From assembly GCF_024505165.1 (NCBI RefSeq), contig NZ_JANIBK010000019.1, positions 1 to 48,027 on the forward strand: DNA of 48,027 nucleotides, given 5' to 3'. Position numbers and translations under genes: made by a program. Of the stretch, positions 33,415 to 41,685 are shown piece after piece (within the stretch, counting starts at the first letter, position 1; each line of letters begins with the position of its first letter). This DNA is from Methylomonas rivi (lineage in GTDB: Bacteria; Pseudomonadota; Gammaproteobacteria; Methylococcales; Methylomonadaceae). The notes under the pieces were generated by a model, which was given only the letters and a program-made list of their open reading frames with translations, did no database searches and was not told the origin of the DNA.

Positions 33415-35240
33415 ACTTCAAATTTCGCTCTCGTACCTCGATCTTCCTGCACGATTTATTGATGGTGCCGCTGGCTTGGTTCGGCGCCTATTGGCTGCGC
33501 TTCAACCTGGACGAAATTCCCGACGAATATTTTTACTCGGCGTTATTGTTTTTGCCGGTGGTTATCGTCATACAAGTATCCGCTTTTTGGGTATTTGGCC
33601 TGTATCGCGGGGTCTGGCGCTTTTCCTCGATGCCCGATCTGGCGCGTATCGCAAAATCGGTCTTCGCCGGCATCTTTTTTATTGCCGGCTCTCTATTTCT
33701 TTACAACCGCTTAGAAGGTTTACCACGTTCCGTAATGCCGCTCTATATGCTGATTTTATTGGCATTACTTTGTATTCCGCGATTTGTGTACCGATTTTGG
33801 AAAGAGCGGGCTATCGTCGAACGGATGGGAATGCGGGCATTGATTGTGGGCGCCGGTTCGGCGGGGGATATGCTGGTCAGGGACTTATTGTCCAATCCCA
33901 ATAGCGGCTATATACCTATCATATTCGCCGATGATCAATCCGGTAAAATAAACCGGGAAATCCGCGGGGTTCGGGTAGCGGGAAGGATAGAGCAAATTCC
34001 CGCTTTAATTGAGCAGTGGGAAATCGATGTGGTATTGATCGCCATACCTTCGGCCACCGACACACAGATGCGCCGTATCGTGGAAATTTGCGAAGGTTGT
34101 AAAGTTCAGTTCCAAACTCTCCCATCGGTCAAAGAATTGCTCAGCGGCGCGGTAACGAAAGCCAGCCTCAGAAATGTGTCTATAACGGACATTTTGGGCC
34201 GCGATCCGGTGTGGCTGGATTGGCAAGGTATTCAAGCCGGTTTGCACGATAAAACCATACTGGTGACCGGCGGCGGCGGCTCGATCGGTTCCGAATTGTG
34301 CAAGCAACTGGCCAAGATTCAGCCGCGTAAATTGATTATTTTCGATCAGTGCGAATTTAATTTATACAAGATTGACGCTGAATTATCGCAACATTATCCG
34401 CAGTTGCAACATTCGGCCATATTGGGCGATGTCACCGATGCATTAGCCGTGCGGCAAGTCGTTGAAGGGCAAAAACCTCAAGTGATTTTTCATGCCGCCG
34501 CTTACAAGCACGTGCCGTTATTGGAAAGTCAAGCGCGAGAGGCGGTGCATAATAATTTGATCGGCACCAAAATTGTTGCCGAGGCCTCTATTGCCGCCGG
34601 CGTGGAGCGGTTTGTGCTCATCTCGACAGACAAGGCCGTCAACCCCACCAATGTGATGGGCGCTACCAAGCGGGCGGCGGAAATTTTATGCCAAAATCTG
34701 GATAAAACCAGCAACACCCGGTTTACGACCGTGCGCTTCGGGAATGTGTTGGACTCCGCGGGCAGCGTGGTGCCTTTGTTTCGGGAGCAGATTCGCGCGG
34801 GTGGGCCGGTTACCGTGACGCATCCCGACATTACCCGTTATTTCATGACCATTCCCGAGGCATGTCAACTGATTATGCTGGCCGAAACCGTGGGCAAGGG
34901 CGGAGAGGTATTCGTGCTGGATATGGGGGAGCCGGTCAAGATCGTTTACCTTGCCGAGCAAATGATTCGGCTGAGCGGGAAAGTGCCCGGCAAGGATATT
35001 CATATTGAATTTGTCGGGTTGCGGCCGGGTGAAAAATTGTATGAAGAGCTATTTCACAATGACGAACAGCTGATGGAAACCGGCTATAGCAAATTGCGTT
35101 TAGCCAAAGCCAGGGTTTATGAAGACGATGGCTGGTTCGGTACTGTCCAGGCCTTGACCTTGGCCTGCCGGCAGCCGGGACGGCAAGATATTTTGTTACT
35201 GTTAAAACAATTGGTGCCCGAATTTAAATCGGAAATTTGA
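33411..35240 (+). CDS. wbpM: nucleoside-diphosphate sugar 4,6-dehydratase WbpM/CapD
   Basis: This 609-residue protein has four N-terminal membrane helices (about 10-130), a first Rossmann-like domain with VGAGSAGDMLVRDLLSN near 145, and a catalytic SDR domain: TGGGGSIGSELCKQL (residues 286-300), HAAAYKHVPLLE and STDKAVNPTNVMGATK. In that last motif Met416 stands where Tyr is usual, with Lys420, as described for WbpM. It would convert UDP-GlcNAc to the 4-keto-6-deoxy intermediate. ATG 33411 overlaps the upstream stop. It ends 34 bases before a convergent operon, with no visible terminator between. Confidence 0.9.
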   Translation: MNFKFRSRTSIFLHDLLMVPLAWFGAYWLRFNLDEIPDEYFYSALLFLPVVIVIQVSAFWVFGLYRGVWRFSSMPDLARIAKSVFAGIFFIAGSLFLYNRLEGLPRSVMPLYMLILLALLCIPRFVYRFWKERAIVERMGMRALIVGAGSAGDMLVRDLLSNPNSGYIPIIFADDQSGKINREIRGVRVAGRIEQIPALIEQWEIDVVLIAIPSATDTQMRRIVEICEGCKVQFQTLPSVKELLSGAVTKASLRNVSITDILGRDPVWLDWQGIQAGLHDKTILVTGGGGSIGSELCKQLAKIQPRKLIIFDQCEFNLYKIDAELSQHYPQLQHSAILGDVTDALAVRQVVEGQKPQVIFHAAAYKHVPLLESQAREAVHNNLIGTKIVAEASIAAGVERFVLISTDKAVNPTNVMGATKRAAEILCQNLDKTSNTRFTTVRFGNVLDSAGSVVPLFREQIRAGGPVTVTHPDITRYFMTIPEACQLIMLAETVGKGGEVFVLDMGEPVKIVYLAEQMIRLSGKVPGKDIHIEFVGLRPGEKLYEELFHNDEQLMETGYSKLRLAKARVYEDDGWFGTVQALTLACRQPGRQDILLLLKQLVPEFKSEI

Positions 35241-35274
35241 CGCGGTAATTGTTGGCCAATTTCCAGGGGGGATA

Positions 35275-35772
35275 TTAGTCGAATACATCGCCCCAGTCGG
35301 GCTCCGGTGTATTTTGCGTTTCGCCGGCGGCTTGTTCGTTCGCCGTCATCTCGCCGGCAGGTGTGGCAGTATCCGCTGTCTCGGCCGGTTGCGATGCGTC
35401 CTTGCCGCGGGGAACCAGGCTATTCAAGTAATAATCCAATAGATCGCAAAGTTGATCGTAAACAATATCGCTGGGTTTTTGTTTTAACAGTTGATCGATA
35501 TACTGTTGCAAAAACCGTCTTTCCGCGCCGATTAACCGCTCGCTAATGCCTTGGGCATCGTTTTCCCCCTTATCGAAATGGCGCGCGAATTTTCTTGCCA
35601 ACTTGTTTTTGCGGGTATCCTGTCTCTCTTTAATTTCATCCAGCAGTTGCTCCAGTTGCCGATGCTGTTTGCGCTTTTTGAACCAACTTACGCTTAAAAA
35701 GCCGATTATTGCCAGTAAAACAAGGGTCGTTACCAAAACCCCCATGAGCAGCAGCATTCTCATTTCAATCAT
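35275..35772 (-). CDS. single-pass membrane protein of unknown function
   Basis: I do not recognise a family. The 165 residues start with a hydrophobic segment (about 6-29), followed by a very basic stretch (WFKKRKQHRQLEQLLDEIKE) that should hold the rest in the cytoplasm. A charged, probably coiled-coil region lies at 35-100, and the tail is acidic and rich in Ala, Thr and Glu, ending PDWGDVFD. Last gene of a three-gene minus-strand operon, coupled by ATGA to the gene upstream. The repeated design (N-terminal anchor, basic collar, helical cytoplasmic domain) is shared with its neighbour. Confidence 0.65.
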   Translation of the reverse strand: MIEMRMLLLMGVLVTTLVLLAIIGFLSVSWFKKRKQHRQLEQLLDEIKERQDTRKNKLARKFARHFDKGENDAQGISERLIGAERRFLQQYIDQLLKQKPSDIVYDQLCDLLDYYLNSLVPRGKDASQPAETADTATPAGEMTANEQAAGETQNTPEPDWGDVFD

Positions 35773-36386
35773 GTTGACTTGGGATGTAAGATGTTATGTT
35801 CGGTTTCTTGAAAAATCTGCAGCATTTTTTTCCGGCTATTTTCCAACTCCAGCGCAGTTTGATTGCCGCTGAAAACACGGGTATATTCGGCCGTGATTTC
35901 GTCTATGGTTTGCATCGCGGTATCCAGTTGCTGTACCAATTGCTGATTAATGCGTTCCAGTCCTTGCGAGGGGGGAGTGGCGTGGGAGGATACGCCTTTT
36001 TCAGTTGTATGCAAATGGGTCAGCAGCTGGCAATAGGGAAGGGATAAATCGTTAATGCGTTTGTCGATCTGGTTTAACAAGGACATTTCGCGCTGCAGAA
36101 AAAGTTTGATGACGATTTGCATCAGCGCGCGCTCGGAATCGCTGACATCTTTCAAGGTTTGCTCAACCGTCTGCTGATCCAGGCCGCATGTATCGGAAAG
36201 CAGCTCATGCAATGGTTGATTCTTAAAAGACGCTTGGTCGTTAAATTGGTTGATAAAGCTGTCGATTGCCCGCATTTCCCGCTTCCTTTTCCGTCTGGAA
36301 ATAAATATCAAGCCGGCCGACAGCAATATCAATACTCCCAGCGCTTCCGCCAATAATATTACCAGCGCGGTATCCACTGTCATCAT
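35769..36386 (-). CDS. single-pass membrane protein with helical cytoplasmic domain
   Basis: No family recognised. Of 205 residues, about 7-30 form a transmembrane helix (LVILLAEALGVLILLSAGLI), followed by SRRKRKREMR, which predicts a cytoplasmic C-terminal domain. The rest is almost entirely helical and heptad-like, with a QQTVEQTLKDVSDSERALMQ segment. ATGA overlaps join it to the VWA gene upstream and the small membrane protein downstream, so the three proteins are probably made in fixed ratio and may form one complex (inference). Confidence 0.65.
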   Translation of the reverse strand: MMTVDTALVILLAEALGVLILLSAGLIFISRRKRKREMRAIDSFINQFNDQASFKNQPLHELLSDTCGLDQQTVEQTLKDVSDSERALMQIVIKLFLQREMSLLNQIDKRINDLSLPYCQLLTHLHTTEKGVSSHATPPSQGLERINQQLVQQLDTAMQTIDEITAEYTRVFSGNQTALELENSRKKMLQIFQETEHNILHPKST

Positions 36387-38161
36387 GCCAATCTCTCCAG
36401 TAATTGTTGTTGTTGTTTCTCAATAGCTTTTTTGAGCGCCTTGTAAACAAAAAAGCCAATACCGCAAAAAAGCAAATTAATAGCCAAGACGATGCCGATG
36501 ATAATGCCCCACTCATTCTCAATCTGTGAATTGGTTGGCGGCGTTTGATCCGTGGCTTCGGGTACCGCTTCGCTGTTAGCGGTTTCCGTAGGCGATGGCG
36601 ATTGCGTTTGTTCTTGTTCCAATAAAACCGCAGGCTCCGGGGGTGCAAACGAACTATCATCAATTTTGACAGGGGGCAGTTGAGGCGTAACAACCGTTCC
36701 ATCCAGGCTTTTGGCCAGGACATCGAAGTTGACCGACAGCGATTCTCCAGCCGGCAACTTATCCAGTTTCAATTGCCATTCGCCGTTTTGTTCCTGAATG
36801 ATTTGCGACTCAGGTTCCCGGCCGGGTCGATGTAGGGTGGCGGTTATCGACAGCGTTGAAGCGTCGAGGACGGCAATATCGGGGGTAAACTTAAGGGTAA
36901 TGGCGCGGTTGGCATGATCGATCAATTTGTCGATTGTAATAAGTGCCGGCACTACGGCAAAGTCCTGGCTAATTTCGCGTTTAAAGGTCTTGCCGTCGGC
37001 GACTATCGCCAGTGAATGTTTGCCCTTTGCCAAGCCGTCCAGTACGTGGAAAAAAAAGCCAGGCTCGGTTTTGTCCGCTTCTATTTTAATGGGAGTCTGT
37101 CCGTCGAGAGAGACGGTGATAGCCATCAAATCGATAAAATCGGCGCGGCCGATCAAGTTGCCCTGTTCGGTAAAATGCAGTTTCAAGGGCAGGGGCTGTT
37201 TTTCCCCCAGGAAGCTGGCAAGTTCGTTTAAATGCATTTTCAGGTCGGTGAGGATCATGACTTGATTATCCGGATCGATAGCCGCTTCTATATGCCATTC
37301 GCCGGGCATGGGGCTTTTTACCGTAACCAGATCATAACCGTCGGCGCTCAACCAGAACACGGATTCGGAAACACTGATTTTAGTTAGCGTTTCTTGGTCT
37401 GGGCGGATTATTTGACTCGGTGTTGCGTTCGGTTGTTTGAATATCAATAGGGAGAACTCTTGAATACTGCTGTCTACAGTGAAGGCGTTATTGTTAAGCG
37501 GCAGGCTATCTTTAGGCGCTACTTTCCGCGCGGTTTTCAAAAACAAGCGCTGAAGCTGATCCGCGGACTCGGCGGATTCAGCCCAGCCCCCGGATTGAAA
37601 TGCCAATTTATCCAATAGCTCCTTGTCCACTTGATCGGACAAGGCTATGGTTTGAACTTTAACTTTTCCCAACTGCAATTTGGGAATCAAGTCGCTTAAA
37701 ATGCGTTCCCGCGAATCGGCACTGACCATAATGTCCTTGGAGATGTCTACCATGCCATCGGTCAGGATAATCAGGTTTTTGCTACCATTACCTGAAAAGC
37801 CTTTTTCAAGGGTGGTTTGAATGGCGTCTTCTATGTGGGTGTAAATGCCATGCGAATGGATTTTTTGGCTGGCTTTAAGCGCATCCTGCCGCCAATTTTC
37901 ATCGACGGCATCTGCGTGGCTAAGCAAGGAGGTCTTTTCCGCAAACAGCCATAAAGACACGTTGGCATTGTCCGGCAGCAGGCGAATTAACAATTGAGTG
38001 GCCGCCACGCGCAGATTTTGCGGGTCGTTTTGTTTCATGCTGCCGGAGACGTCGATCAAAACCTGAACTTCATTTGTATCATTAAAGTGTTGTGAAGCGT
38101 TAACTACACCACCAAGAAAAAATGAAAGATAGATAATTAAAACATTCGTTGATAGTTTCAT
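36383..38161 (-). CDS. VWA-domain membrane protein (TIGR03503-like)
   Basis: This 592-residue protein has a signal peptide (cleavage plausible after VVNA, residue 22). It carries an extracytoplasmic von Willebrand A domain with an intact MIDAS DVSGSMK (Asp37, Ser39, Ser41) and LIILTDGMVD. Several beta-rich segments follow (about 220-500), then a Pro/Thr/Glu-rich linker, one transmembrane helix near 551-573 and a short basic-glutamine cytoplasmic tail. The DVSGSMKQNDPQNLR block is typical of the TIGR03503 group, whose role is unknown. First gene of the coupled minus-strand operon. No clear ribosome binding site precedes ATG 38161. Confidence 0.8.
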   Translation of the reverse strand: MKLSTNVLIIYLSFFLGGVVNASQHFNDTNEVQVLIDVSGSMKQNDPQNLRVAATQLLIRLLPDNANVSLWLFAEKTSLLSHADAVDENWRQDALKASQKIHSHGIYTHIEDAIQTTLEKGFSGNGSKNLIILTDGMVDISKDIMVSADSRERILSDLIPKLQLGKVKVQTIALSDQVDKELLDKLAFQSGGWAESAESADQLQRLFLKTARKVAPKDSLPLNNNAFTVDSSIQEFSLLIFKQPNATPSQIIRPDQETLTKISVSESVFWLSADGYDLVTVKSPMPGEWHIEAAIDPDNQVMILTDLKMHLNELASFLGEKQPLPLKLHFTEQGNLIGRADFIDLMAITVSLDGQTPIKIEADKTEPGFFFHVLDGLAKGKHSLAIVADGKTFKREISQDFAVVPALITIDKLIDHANRAITLKFTPDIAVLDASTLSITATLHRPGREPESQIIQEQNGEWQLKLDKLPAGESLSVNFDVLAKSLDGTVVTPQLPPVKIDDSSFAPPEPAVLLEQEQTQSPSPTETANSEAVPEATDQTPPTNSQIENEWGIIIGIVLAINLLFCGIGFFVYKALKKAIEKQQQQLLERLA

Positions 38162-38209
38162 AACAAAGGAAGGCGGATTATGTCTTTATTTGTTGAACTA
38201 TAGTCCAAT

Positions 38210-38228
38210 AGACTCGCTTGGCGAGTCT
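38210..38228. repeat. perfect 8-bp inverted repeat in divergent region
   Basis: AGACTCGC and GCGAGTCT flank TTG in the 257-base region between the divergent VWA gene (minus) and the polysaccharide deacetylase gene (plus). It is not followed by a T run on the plus strand, so an operator is more likely than a terminator. The rest of 38162-38418 shows no gene and no convincing promoter boxes. Confidence 0.5.
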
Positions 38229-38418
38229 CCAAATAATTTTGCGCTAAACTTGTGTTCGGCGATTTGCTAAAAGGGCTGTACACTTAGGTTCAATTTATAC
38301 CTTGTGACCGGTCGATATTAAAAATAACACAAGAAGTATTGTCTCAAACCAACTATCTGATGTGGTGACAGGTAGGAGTCCGGATTTCCGCTAAAGCCAT
38401 GTGCAAATATCAAACACT

Positions 38419-39378
38419 ATGAAGATCCCTTTTTCAATCAGACTGTTACAGCCTTTAGCAACCTTTGCAAGCGGGCTTGGCAAGCGTAAGAAACTTTTGA
38501 TCATGATTTACCATAGAGTTCTGGATAAGCCTGATTTCATGCGGCCAGGCGAAGTGGATAAGGTTGCCTTTACGTGGCACATGCAACTTTTGGCTAAGCA
38601 CTTTAACGTATTGCCGCTGGCGGATGCGCTGGATCGAATGCAAAACGACACGTTGCCGTCCCGCGCGGTTTGCATTACTTTCGATGATGGTTATGCGGAC
38701 AATTACAACAACGCATTGCCGATTCTGCAACAATTTAATCTGACCGCTACTTTCTTTATCGCCAATGGTTTTTTGAATGGCGGCAGAATGTGGAACGATA
38801 CGGTAATTGAAGCGATACGGAATTTTCCAGGTTCAGTATTGGATTTAACCGAAATTGGTCTGGGGCAATTCGATATGATATCTGAAAACCAAAAAGGTCA
38901 GGCCGCCAATAAAATCATTGGGCAAATAAAACATCTTCCAATTGAGACGCGTAATCAATACACTGCCTATATTGCCGCCCAATCGCAAAATCTGCCGGAT
39001 GACTTGATGATGACCAGTGAGCAGTTGAAAAAATTATATCAAAGCGGAATGGAAATTGGCGGACATACCGTCAATCATCCGATTTTAGCAAAGCTGGACG
39101 ATGAAATTGCCAATCAGGAAATTTTGCAAAACAAGCTGTTTTTAGAGCAATTATTAAGCATTTCGCTACGATTTTTCGCATATCCAAATGGCAAGCCTGA
39201 TAGCGATTTCCTGCGGCAACATAAGCAAATGGTCAGGGAAAACGGTTATCAAGCGGCAGTATCTACTCATTGGGGAGTAGCTACCAAAAGCACTGACCAA
39301 TTGCAATTGCCTAGATTTACCCCATGGGATAAAACACCATTGAAGTTCATGATCCGAATATTTTCAAAATATAACTAA
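38419..39378 (+). CDS. polysaccharide deacetylase family protein (NodB fold)
   Basis: About 319 residues. The carbohydrate esterase 4 motifs are present: CITFDDGYADNYNNALPIL (metal/catalytic Asp pair) near residue 90, GGHTVNHPIL (HxxxH metal site) near 215 and FAYPNGKPDSDF near 255. LIMIYHRVLD opens the domain. N-deacetylation of a glycan or acetamido sugar is the family activity. The N-terminus is not an obvious cleavable signal, so the site of action is unclear. ATG 38419 is preferred over GTG 38401; neither has a good ribosome binding site. Monocistronic by spacing. Confidence 0.8.
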   Translation: MKIPFSIRLLQPLATFASGLGKRKKLLIMIYHRVLDKPDFMRPGEVDKVAFTWHMQLLAKHFNVLPLADALDRMQNDTLPSRAVCITFDDGYADNYNNALPILQQFNLTATFFIANGFLNGGRMWNDTVIEAIRNFPGSVLDLTEIGLGQFDMISENQKGQAANKIIGQIKHLPIETRNQYTAYIAAQSQNLPDDLMMTSEQLKKLYQSGMEIGGHTVNHPILAKLDDEIANQEILQNKLFLEQLLSISLRFFAYPNGKPDSDFLRQHKQMVRENGYQAAVSTHWGVATKSTDQLQLPRFTPWDKTPLKFMIRIFSKYN

Positions 39379-39754
39379 CTCAAGACGAATTGGGTACGAA
39401 TGGTAATGAAACTCTGGATAATCAGGAATATAAATAAAATACCACATGACTATATACCGTAAACTACTGCTATTTAACTGGCGCAGAGTTATTAAGGCGG
39501 GGTTGTAAGTTTGTAAAGTCAGGTCGGCGTATAACTGCTCATGTATTCGATATGTTCTGAACAAATATTTAATACTTAACTTAATGACATGGTTTTTTGT
39601 TAGAAGTGTTTGAAAGTATTCAATTGAAAGTGCCCGTTAAATAGAGTTGCGCGTGGTTTGGTGAAAGTAAGGCTCATGTTGGTATGAAAAAATCACATTA
39701 GAATGTCGATATAAATTAAATTATTTTCTTGGCTTATTTTTAAGAATCGGAAAC
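39379..39754. other. 376-base non-coding, A+T-rich region
   Basis: No supported gene. A 66-codon minus-strand open frame (39364-39564) has no ribosome binding site and no recognisable motif. A direct repeat TTGAAAGT occurs at 39610-39617 and 39624-39631, with the 10-bp palindrome TTCAATTGAA between and across them. This could be a regulator site for the downstream sulfotransferase gene. The region marks the shift from moderate G+C to the A+T-rich block 39755-46360. Confidence 0.45.
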
Positions 39755-40720
39755 ATGCAAAGTCCAAATAATACATTATTGCTTTTTGGTATGCCTAGAT
39801 CGGGAACAACATGGCTAGCTAAAATGATAGATAGTCACCCTGATGTAATCTATAGGCATGAGCCTGACAGTGAAAAAAAAATACCTATACCGCTCATTAC
39901 TCAAAGTAATGAGCGGTATGATGAAATTGTTGGCGAATATGGCAGAGGGATATTGAATCTGCGTACGATAAAAACATGTGGTAAAGCTCCTTTTTTTAAT
40001 AAATCATATTTTAATCCGTTTACTGCATCGTTGTTGGTTGGTAGTGTTTATTTGGCAAAGCTTGCCAAAAGAGCGAATGTTTCTATCAAGATTATCGAGC
40101 ATCTTGCTTCGGATAAAGATTTATGTCTGTTATGGAAGTCGATAGAGTCGGTTGGGCGTATAGAAACGATTATGGCGGGTATGCCTGAATGCAAAATGAT
40201 TTATATTATTCGCCATCCATGCGGTCAAATTGCATCAGTGCTTAATGGAGAAAAAAGTCGTTATTTTTCAAGTGCTATTCAAACAGCGGATGATTTTGGG
40301 GTTTTTGAAAGGTTATTAGATACGGATGCGGCCAAGCAACGAAATCTAACCCTGGATCAATTGAAGTCTTGTACACCTATTCAACGGCTAGCTTATCGTT
40401 GGTTGCTCTATAATGAACATGCATTAAATAGTTTAAAAAAATATGCCGATCGTTCATTTGTTGTTCGCTATGAAGATGTATGTGAAAAGCCGCTGGATAT
40501 GTTGAAGGATATTTTTGATTTTTCTGAGTTAGTGTGGCATTCGCAGGTGGAGACTTTTATTAATAATAGTATTAGCGAAGATAGTTATAATTATTATAGT
40601 GTCTATAAAAATCCAAGAATAGCAATGAATAAATGGAAGGAAGAATTAACCCGTCAGGAAGTTGATGATATTTATAATATTATAGCTAATAGTCTGTGTC
40701 ATGACTATTATAAATTTTAA
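39755..40720 (+). CDS. sulfotransferase family protein
   Basis: This 321-residue protein has the PAPS-loop GMPRSGTTWLAKMIDSHPDV near residue 12, YRHEPDSEKK, the 3'-phosphate motif MIYIIRHPCGQIASVLNGE near 150 and RYEDVCEKPLDML near 235. It would sulfate a glycan or similar acceptor from PAPS. Strongly A+T-rich, and not closely similar to the sulfotransferase encoded at 18010. Its coding sequence holds an A9 run and a perfect 15-bp hairpin (39873-39919) with the layout of a frameshift signal. The flanking gaps on both sides suggest a single-gene unit. Confidence 0.8.
   Translation: MQSPNNTLLLFGMPRSGTTWLAKMIDSHPDVIYRHEPDSEKKIPIPLITQSNERYDEIVGEYGRGILNLRTIKTCGKAPFFNKSYFNPFTASLLVGSVYLAKLAKRANVSIKIIEHLASDKDLCLLWKSIESVGRIETIMAGMPECKMIYIIRHPCGQIASVLNGEKSRYFSSAIQTADDFGVFERLLDTDAAKQRNLTLDQLKSCTPIQRLAYRWLLYNEHALNSLKKYADRSFVVRYEDVCEKPLDMLKDIFDFSELVWHSQVETFINNSISEDSYNYYSVYKNPRIAMNKWKEELTRQEVDDIYNIIANSLCHDYYKF
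39873..39919 (+). other. A9 tract plus perfect 15-bp hairpin within sulfotransferase CDS
   Basis: Bases 39873-39881 are nine A. In frame they read GAA AAA AAA, giving the A AAA AAA heptamer in the phase used for -1 frameshifting. After a 6-base spacer (39881-39886), arms ATACCGCTCATTACT (39887-39901) and AGTAATGAGCGGTAT (39905-39919) pair perfectly around CAA. A -1 slip would meet TAA at 39907-39909, yielding a ~51-residue product. On the minus strand the same DNA is a hairpin followed by T9, terminator-like. Confidence 0.6.
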
Positions 40721-40864
40721 TGTTTTTTCTATTTTTGCAAGCTTTGATGGATATGTGGCGATTCTTAATATTTATGCGGATAAAATAACTTTTGATCTCT
40801 TCGTCGGGGTAAATATAACGCATCTTTAACTCCGTTCAATTAACATTTTTTTGTGTAGTCGTTA

Positions 40865-41683
40865 ATGAAAGAAAACATTAAAGCATCAAATACTGATTCG
40901 TTTGATCATAGCACTCATCAGGAATTTGTGGAATATTACGCCAACGAAAGTTTAAGCGATTCCACTATAAACCGTATGCAAGGTATTATTAATTGTGTGC
41001 TTCGAAATATAGAGTCAAGTCGTTTAAATCAAAAGCTGGACATTGCTGATATCGGTTGCGGTACAGGTATTATGAGTGTGATGTGGGCGCGACAGGGGCA
41101 TACGGTTTATGGTTTGGATGTAAATGAAGCATTGTTGGAGATTGCGGGACAGCGTGCCATGGAGGAGGGATTGGCAATAGAGTTTAGCCTAGGATCAGCA
41201 ACGCAGTTACCTTGGGCCGATCAATCTATGGATGTTTGTATTGCGCCAGAGCTTTTAGAGCATGTTGTAGAATGGGAAGCATGTCTTAAAGAATTCGTTA
41301 GAATTCTAAAGCCAAATGGTATATTGTTTATTAGCACTGCTAATAAATTGTGCCCCATACAGCAGGAATTTAATCTGCCATTTTATAGTTGGTATCCGAG
41401 CTATATTAAACATTATTGCGAGGAACTCGCTCGGACGACCCATCCTCAATTAGCCGGTTATGCGAAATATCCTGCCGTCAATTGGTTTAGCTTCTATCAG
41501 TTACGAAAAGAATTTAGCAAGCTGGGCATGAAAGCCTTTGATCGTTTCGATATTATGGACATCGATAACAAATCTGATTTTAAGAAAGCGGCCATAAAAA
41601 TTGTAAGAAATTCATCATTATTGAGACTGTTTGGTCATATTTGCACTTCCGGTTTGCCTGTGTTAGCGATTAAAAATAAATAA
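40865..41683 (+). CDS. class I SAM-dependent methyltransferase (UbiG-like)
   Basis: This 272-residue protein has IADIGCGTGIMSVMWARQGH (motif I, near residue 60), VYGLDVNEALLEIA (acidic end of strand 2), SATQLPWADQSMDVCIAPELLEHV and LKEFVRILKPNGILFISTANK. These are hallmarks of UbiG/Methyltransf_11-type enzymes. The fold is clear but the substrate is not; a glycan or lipid carrier is likely from context. ATG 40865. It ends three bases before the ligase gene, so the two are probably co-transcribed. Confidence 0.82.
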   Translation: MKENIKASNTDSFDHSTHQEFVEYYANESLSDSTINRMQGIINCVLRNIESSRLNQKLDIADIGCGTGIMSVMWARQGHTVYGLDVNEALLEIAGQRAMEEGLAIEFSLGSATQLPWADQSMDVCIAPELLEHVVEWEACLKEFVRILKPNGILFISTANKLCPIQQEFNLPFYSWYPSYIKHYCEELARTTHPQLAGYAKYPAVNWFSFYQLRKEFSKLGMKAFDRFDIMDIDNKSDFKKAAIKIVRNSSLLRLFGHICTSGLPVLAIKNK

Positions 41684-41685
41684 AC

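Noticed and set aside
39364-39564. 66-codon minus-strand open frame in the non-coding gap
   Set aside because: No ribosome binding site, no motif and it overlaps the deacetylase stop; most likely chance.
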